From contig NC_135564.1 in assembly GCF_964340395.1 (NCBI RefSeq), positions 21,424,902 through 21,437,401 of the forward strand: a DNA stretch of 12,500 nucleotides, in the 5' to 3' direction. Shown piece by piece: positions 7,471 through 12,500 of this stretch. Source of the stretch: Glandiceps talaboti (taxonomy: Eukaryota; Hemichordata; Enteropneusta; Spengelidae). Numbering within the stretch: position 1 is the stretch's first letter; every line of letters begins with the position of its first letter. The notes beneath the pieces were generated by a model that worked only from the letters and a program-made list of their open reading frames with translations, did no database searches and was not told where the DNA came from. The translations under genes were made by a program, and so were the position numbers.

Positions 7471-9300
7471 CGTTGATTTTAATTCATTCTGTGTTCCCTG
7501 GCATGATAGCATCCTTCCCGAGTGACCGTTAATTCGTATACTTGCTTGCCGTGAATTGTCTTCTATCACCTGTGTGTCTTCTTTGTATAACACTGAAGCA
7601 GTATCTGAGTGGTGTTTCCAACCTTGTGAAGAATAATCACAGTCAATACAGTAACACAATCATAGATATACGCAATATCCCACACTCGGCATCAGCATCT
7701 ACCGCAAAAACTACTGTGATAAGGATACTTTTATCGCGTAGACGTATTCTAAATTTCTGTCTGTGATTACAACAGTGAGGCGTTTGTCAACTACGTAACA
7801 ACTGAGATCCACACATTACACATAAGTGCATGTCTTCCATACAAATCGAGTCTTTGTAGGCGCAATGTATTGACCTTGTGTTGCCTTCGCAGTGATAAGG
7901 TTTCTATAGTGATCGTAGAGAGTGCTAGCCAATGTACTGTGCCAAACGTTAAATAACGCCGTAATGATTGGTTCTACCGGTAAAAGGTCAATGGAAAGCC
8001 GATTTCCACAACAGCTGTGTTAATCCAGTCTGTATTCAATGTATTGCATATTTAAACACTTGTTTCCATTCCCCAATCTGTACCGCATCGTTGCATTATA
8101 CAATCTTCCCTTTTGCTGTAAACAAAACAAATCATTCATTCCGTTACTCTGAGATGTTTCAACATGCGAAGTCACATGACCTAGCTGAGCAATGTAATAT
8201 ATACGATATGATCAGTACAAACACGATACACGTACATGTACTTTTAAACTCAAAGTTCATTAGTGACGTCAAAATTGTAAATGTCATGCTATTTTTTCAC
8301 AGATTCGACGACATATTTGAATTTTTAACGGCATTTTATGAGGATTTTTGAATACATTTATCACGGTGTATGGTTGTCGTTGATAATGCCAGCATATGTG
8401 CAAAACTAGCCCGAAATTGAAGACTTAAGCTTGCTGTACTTTTACTTTCTGTGCATATTTAAGTGTCATAAATGTTCTATTATGACAAGACAATAAAAGA
8501 GAACCCGCGGAGAAAACACAATCTTAAATATTCATATTTTGATCCAATACTATATTAGTACACAGCAATGATTTGATGTTGTTAAGAGCCTTCCATGGAT
8601 ACATCACAAACTAGTATAATGCTTGTAATGTTCCACTTGAAGGGGGTGTACTACACAGTTGTAATAGCATTCCTTTTTCTAATTGATACCTTTCAATCCA
8701 TGACTGTGCTATCATGGAGGTTATTGTGGATCGGAAAAACTAGGCTATCGCCATGTGAACGTCAGAAAATGGTCTAGAAATATGTATATAGACAGATAAA
8801 TATCATACAGGGGGTCTAAGATTCTGAGAAGTCTACCTTTGCCATGTTAATGGCCTCTACACATCGTCTTCCACACAGTAAGATATAAGGAGATCTACAT
8901 GTAACCAACTGTGAAGTCTTCTCTTATTGGAGTAATATTGAAAGTTTTTATCCACTAACATCAAATATATTAAGACCTGAAGCTAAACCATGTCTTAAAT
9001 ATCATATATTATTGAAGAAAATACATAATTGATGAAATATGAAACTAAGTATAAGACAGAGAATAACCTGATATTGTGACTGATCATGAGTTCAAATGTT
9101 GCGTCACTTATTGGTACTTCTCAAATTGCTGGTTTCATTAAATTTACGATTAAAATATGTATTATTATACACGATATATTCAGCTATGTGACATCAAATA
9201 AAAACACATCGGGGTTGATTAGTTTCCAAATTATTGGCCATGGTCATGTAAAATTAGTTGTGCCATACACGATTCTGATGACTACTTTGTTTTGTAAGAT
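7471..9300. other. Upstream non-coding region, no gene recognised
   Basis: AT-rich DNA upstream of PDE11. Its open frames (for example 7968-8351 plus, 7459-7659 minus, 8595-8777 plus, 9086-9415 plus) lack recognisable domains, have biased AT-driven composition and no supporting splice or initiation context. Apart from the CRE at 8264 and the palindrome GTACATGTAC at 8232-8241, I see nothing specific. Confidence 0.6.
8264..8271. promoter_or_regulatory. Perfect consensus CRE (TGACGTCA)
   Basis: This is a full 8-bp palindromic cAMP-response element about 1.09 kb upstream of the PDE11 ATG. A perfect 8-mer with two CpG-containing half-sites is not expected often in 12.5 kb of AT-rich DNA. It falls inside a short open frame (7968-8351) that I regard as non-coding. 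Confidence 0.35.
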
Positions 9301-9307
9301 TAGAGTG

Positions 9308-9325
9308 TGTTGTTGTTGTTGTTGT
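9308..9325 (+). repeat. (TGT)6 trinucleotide repeat
   Basis: A short pure trinucleotide run. It gives a run of six Cys codons in an open frame at 9086-9415, which supports treating that frame as spurious. Confidence 0.85.
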
Positions 9326-9611
9326 TTATCAATTCTTTGCTATTCTATGAAACACGTCACATTAGGTTTAGTAACTGAGAGAGTTCTCCCAAAGTATTCA
9401 GATAACATTCTATGAAAAACGATTTACATTACGCTGTGTTTGGAGAGCGATGAATTAGAAGACAAAAATGTGTTTGCATGTAAAGCTTCTAGGTATGTAA
9501 ATACCCACTCACCCCTCTGACACTATAAATACTGGTAAATGCTTATAAATACAGTTTAGCAAACGAAAAGAAATGATAATGGTTTGTTTCTGATAACATG
9601 GTTTCAGAATA

Positions 9612-9848
9612 TAGGGTAGGTTGGTCGGATTTTATTTTATTTTATCTTTTTTTTAAAAACAAACAAAATGTTGGTCAGAATACCCCTTCTGTGATAGTTT
9701 GATGAAATATGTACAGACATCACTGGGGAAAGAAAACAGACATACATGAAGGTCAAGAAGACAAAGAATTTATTCTTTTTGTTTTAAATTTTTAAAGTTT
9801 AGGGTCGGCGGCTCAAACTAGGGTCGGTCAGGTTATCGAAAACACACA
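9612..9848. mobile_element. Candidate short non-autonomous dispersed element (AGGGT[AC]GG-ended)
   Basis: The left edge carries AGGGTAGGTTGGTCGG, followed by TTTTA repeats and a T8 run. The right edge carries two further AGGGTCGG copies (GTTTAGGGTCGGCGG and CTAGGGTCGGTCAGG) and then ACACAC. These GC-richer motifs stand out from the AT-rich surroundings, and about 237 bp is SINE/MITE size. No coding capacity or clear target-site duplication is visible. The call rests on internal structure and a general impression of a dispersed invertebrate repeat; edges are approximate. Confidence 0.35.
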
Positions 9849-10506
9849 ATTATTTAATTTGTCTGATGTATGTGTATTGTGTAAACGTGATTTAAACGAC
9901 TAAGATGGTGCTCGAGTTACAAAACATGCTAATTTGTACATTAGAAAACAATCCATCAATGTCACTGCCTCACTATACTGGGAACTGTATGACTGAAATT
10001 GAAATCTAAGACGAGCTGAAAATCAGAAAGGCCACATAGGATTGAAATAATGCAGCATGGTAAGTAATGGTCACGTGACAAATTGATTTCTATATAAACA
10101 TAGACTTGACCAAGAGACTCGTATTAGTCATCCAACAATCGTTCCATCACTACAGGGATACATAATTCACATCTATAGTTCCATATATGTACCGAAGCGT
10201 GTGGTACTAACATTAATGAATTTTGATGATGAAATGATAAGGCACTGCAATTAACTCAATCCTAATCTGCCCCTTGGCTTTTTTCGACATTGATAAATGA
10301 CAAAAGCCTTGAGACTGTATGTATAATGTTATTAAACTGACTATACTTATTGCAGATACGCACTTCCTGATTCATACCTATTTTGTATGTATATAGTCGG
10401 TGTGATAGCGTTGGGGGTATATTGCCTAAAACGTAATTTCAGGGTGAGTTGATTTAATTTTGTGTTCGACATTGGTTGATAACCTTGTATGAGCGAGCGA
10501 TCGAGT

Positions 10507-10508
<2 letters not shown>
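9849..10508. other. Non-coding interval between candidate element and GT microsatellite
   Basis: Apart from the E-box/TATA pair at 10070-10098, nothing is recognisable. A strong-looking plus-strand donor (ATG|GTAAGT, at 10060) has stops in all three frames shortly before it, so it does not mark a coding exon. Confidence 0.5.
10070..10098 (+). promoter_or_regulatory. Possible core promoter: GTCACGTGAC E-box followed by TATATAAA
   Basis: A perfect 10-bp palindrome GTCACGTGAC (10070-10079), the type bound by USF/MITF/TFEB-class bHLH-zip factors, lies 11 bp upstream of a TATATAAA box (10091-10098). The order fits a plus-strand start near 10120. No convincing coding sequence follows: the first ATG after that point opens only a few codons. 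This could be a non-coding transcript promoter, a 5' exon of a gene beyond the window, or chance. Confidence 0.2.

Positions 10509-10549
<41 letters not shown>
10509..10549 (+). repeat. (GT)20 dinucleotide microsatellite
   Basis: A pure GT run followed by a degenerate GGTGGGTTGGTGGGTGG tail up to about 10565. Open frames through it encode Cys-Val or Thr-His dipeptides and are artefacts. Confidence 0.95.
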
Positions 10550-10556
<7 letters not shown>

Positions 10557-10565
10557 TGGTGGGTG

Positions 10566-11261
10566 GATGATATTTAGCATTGTGCGTGTTTTAAATCGTT
10601 TGATGTGTCACATTAATTTTACCCCTTGCTTTTACATTTCACTTGCATTTTCTTTCCAATGTTTTATTCAATTGTTTGTTTTTTCTAATGTCTAGTTTTC
10701 AATTTATTCATCTCTTTTTGTAAGTGCACGTGGACAGCCAATTCCAATGCATATTTATGCAAATTGCAATGAAGTGATAGTATTATCAATTTGATTGCTT
10801 GATATATAATACACATACACATGTTGCAGAGAGGAATTAGGGAATAAACAGGAGGCAATTAGGAATCGTAGATAGAAATAGAGTCTGGACACATAATTGG
10901 ACGTCCGTGTTCTATGTCGGTTTAGAACTATAATTATTCCTACATTAGATATAAAATAGTCAAGACTTTCGTTGGAAATCCTCAACACAAACCTAATCTT
11001 GGAATTACACAAATGATGACGGCAACTAAAATATTGTTTATCAATTACAATTATTCGATTTCATCTCGTGATGCCAGTATTTCCTTATTTAATATTTGCA
11101 CGTACTAAAGCTATACAAATACATGTGTGGGAATAGAATAACTATTAGTACCTTTATAGATCAGAAATCGATTACCACTACAAGGTCTTTATGGTGAACC
11201 TAATCCTAGACGAAACATGCATCGTTGAAAGTAGCTGTAATCCGTCATGGTTTGTGCAGAC
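10566..11261. other. Non-coding interval, no gene recognised
   Basis: AT-rich sequence without recognisable coding or RNA genes. A perfect octamer ATGCAAAT (10757-10764), the core POU-domain motif, sits next to ATGCATAT in near-inverted arrangement. Nothing else is specific. Confidence 0.5.
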
Positions 11262-11756
11262 TGTGATGTTTATGAACTTATACATAACTACATTCCAGCT
11301 TAGCATTCCAAATTACTGTGATGTTTATGTTCTTATACATGACTACATTCCAGCTTAGTATTCCAAATTACTGTGATGTTTATGTTCTTATACATGACTA
11401 CATTCCAGCTTAGCATTCCAAATTACTGTGATGTTTATGTTCTTATACATGACTACATTCCAGCTTAGCATTCCAAATTACTGTCGTGTTTATGTTCTTA
11501 TACATGACTACATTCCAGCTTAGCATTCCAAATTACTGTGATGTTTATGTTCTTATACATGACTACATTCCAGCTTAGCATTCCAAATTACTGTGATGTT
11601 TATGTTCTTATACATGACTACATTCCAGCTTAGCATTCCAAATTACTGTGATGTTTATGTTCTTATACATGACTACATTCCAGCTTAGCATTCCAAATTA
11701 CTGTGATGTTTATGTTCTTATACATGACTACATTCCAGCTTAGCATTCCAAATTAC
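11262..11756 (+). repeat. 55-bp minisatellite, nine full copies
   Basis: Copies start every 55 bp from 11262 to 11702 and fill exactly 495 bp. Copies 3, 4, 6, 7, 8 and 9 are identical. Copy 1 has three substitutions, copy 2 one (AGCATT to AGTATT) and copy 5 two adjacent (TGTGATG to TGTCGTG). The most divergent copy is at the left edge, as expected when expansion happens inside the array. Each monomer contains ACATTCCAG and, 14 bp on, GCATTCCAA, both matching the TEAD/MCAT core CATTCCA. There are no spacers and no coding potential. Confidence 0.97.
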
Positions 11757-12500
11757 TTTTACTAGCCAGACTTTTCGACCACGCAATGTTATTAGATGTT
11801 TTACATACTTCATAACAATGCTTAGAAATACACAGAAGCTGATTTTCCCTGGTGTACTAGCTAGCTCTTTCGATGACTTTTCATATCCTTTTTAAGCATC
11901 ATTTATATAATGTACCCGTCGCTGTAAATCACTGCAACTGGCTGTTTTCTCCACTTCTTATAATAATAACATAACGAAGATTATAACGAATAAAAAAGTC
12001 CTAAATACACAGTCTTCATGGAAAAAAGAGAAACCATAAGCGACTGCAACCCTGGGTTATGTGAATGATTTAAGCTCTGTTTGCTTTCAAATGAAAAGCC
12101 CGAGTAAGTAAGACTTTTATCTTTCCTTTAGGCATATCTCCATTATCACTCCTGACAACATTATTACTTTTAACCTACCGAAGATAAATGAAGTTACCTA
12201 CATTTGATACGTTGATATGTCGCATAATGTGAATCTTTTACGAGAAACCCATCAATGGCTTTATTAGTATATTCCATAACGAAACCACAAAGTTTATGTA
12301 CTTATGGACGTATGAGTTGGTAGAGAGTTTCTAGATTCCATTGCCATTTAATCTCAGACTACATTATGGTGCCTCATCCATATATGTAATCGTATACATG
12401 TATGTCAACCCTCAAGGGCAGTGTTCGTCTGCGACGATTATTACTATGATCATGTTTAAGATGTTGTTGAAGTGATCGTGATAATGGCCTTGACTAAGCG
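11757..12500. other. Non-coding flank to the window end, no gene recognised
   Basis: AT-rich DNA with no open frame of note, no tRNA-like boxes and no repeat beyond very short runs. It is presumed intergenic or intronic to a feature beyond the window. Confidence 0.5.

Noticed and set aside
7968-8351. 127-residue plus-strand open frame as a gene
   Set aside because: No recognisable domain, composition typical of random AT-rich DNA, and no neighbouring exon signals found.
9086-9415. 109-residue plus-strand open frame with a Cys run
   Set aside because: The Cys run comes from (TGT)6, and the rest shows no domain.
10055-10066. ATG|GTAAGT as the end of a plus-strand coding exon
   Set aside because: All three frames hit stop codons shortly upstream, so it is a cryptic donor at most.
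10347-10695. Open frames with Cys-Val and Thr-His dipeptide runs
   Set aside because: They are translations of the (GT)20 microsatellite.
11262-11756. 55-bp period as alternating repeat and spacer
   Set aside because: The whole 55 bp is conserved between copies, so no part behaves as a variable spacer.

Overview
The window looks like nuclear DNA of an invertebrate animal. It is AT-rich and mostly non-coding, with many microsatellites and minisatellites, and its one clear protein-coding segment is a spliced exon of an animal-type gene. The phylum cannot be fixed from this sequence. A marine bilaterian such as a mollusc is a guess, based on the repeat style and on a protein that is clearly PDE11-like but far from the vertebrate one.

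The only gene I can support is on the minus strand: the first coding exon (7176 down to 6259, 306 codons) of a PDE11-type dual cAMP/cGMP phosphodiesterase. It encodes the whole N-terminal regulatory region and the first part of GAF-A, then stops at a clean GTAAGA splice donor. GAF-B and the catalytic HD domain must lie below position 1. An in-frame stop 12 codons upstream of the ATG fixes the start. A distinctive feature is an N-terminal array of five 11-residue repeats (residues 11-65), apparently an expansion of the single WLDxHP-type motif at the N-terminus of PDE5/PDE11 proteins.

Layout: 1-6258 is intron sequence on the gene's strand. It holds G and C runs, a (CT)34 tract inside a 104-nt pyrimidine run, a four-block compound tetranucleotide microsatellite (797-902), a 4 x 29-bp minisatellite (3536-3655), a degenerate CACTA cloud (about 4590-4998) and an imperfect inverted repeat (5335-5413). 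6259-7176 is the exon. From 7177 to about 8300 is the 5' flank, with a TATA-like palindrome and CRE-like sites, including one perfect TGACGTCA. From 8300 to 12500 is upstream or intergenic DNA with a candidate dispersed element (9612-9848), a (GT)20 microsatellite, and a 9 x 55-bp minisatellite (11262-11756) whose monomer carries TEAD-type CATTCCA motifs.

I saw no RNA genes, CRISPR arrays, viral genes or intact transposase/reverse transcriptase genes. The window does not show a new multi-gene system. The points most worth a second look are the repeat array and phosphosite changes in the PDE11 N-terminus, and the motif-bearing minisatellites around the gene.
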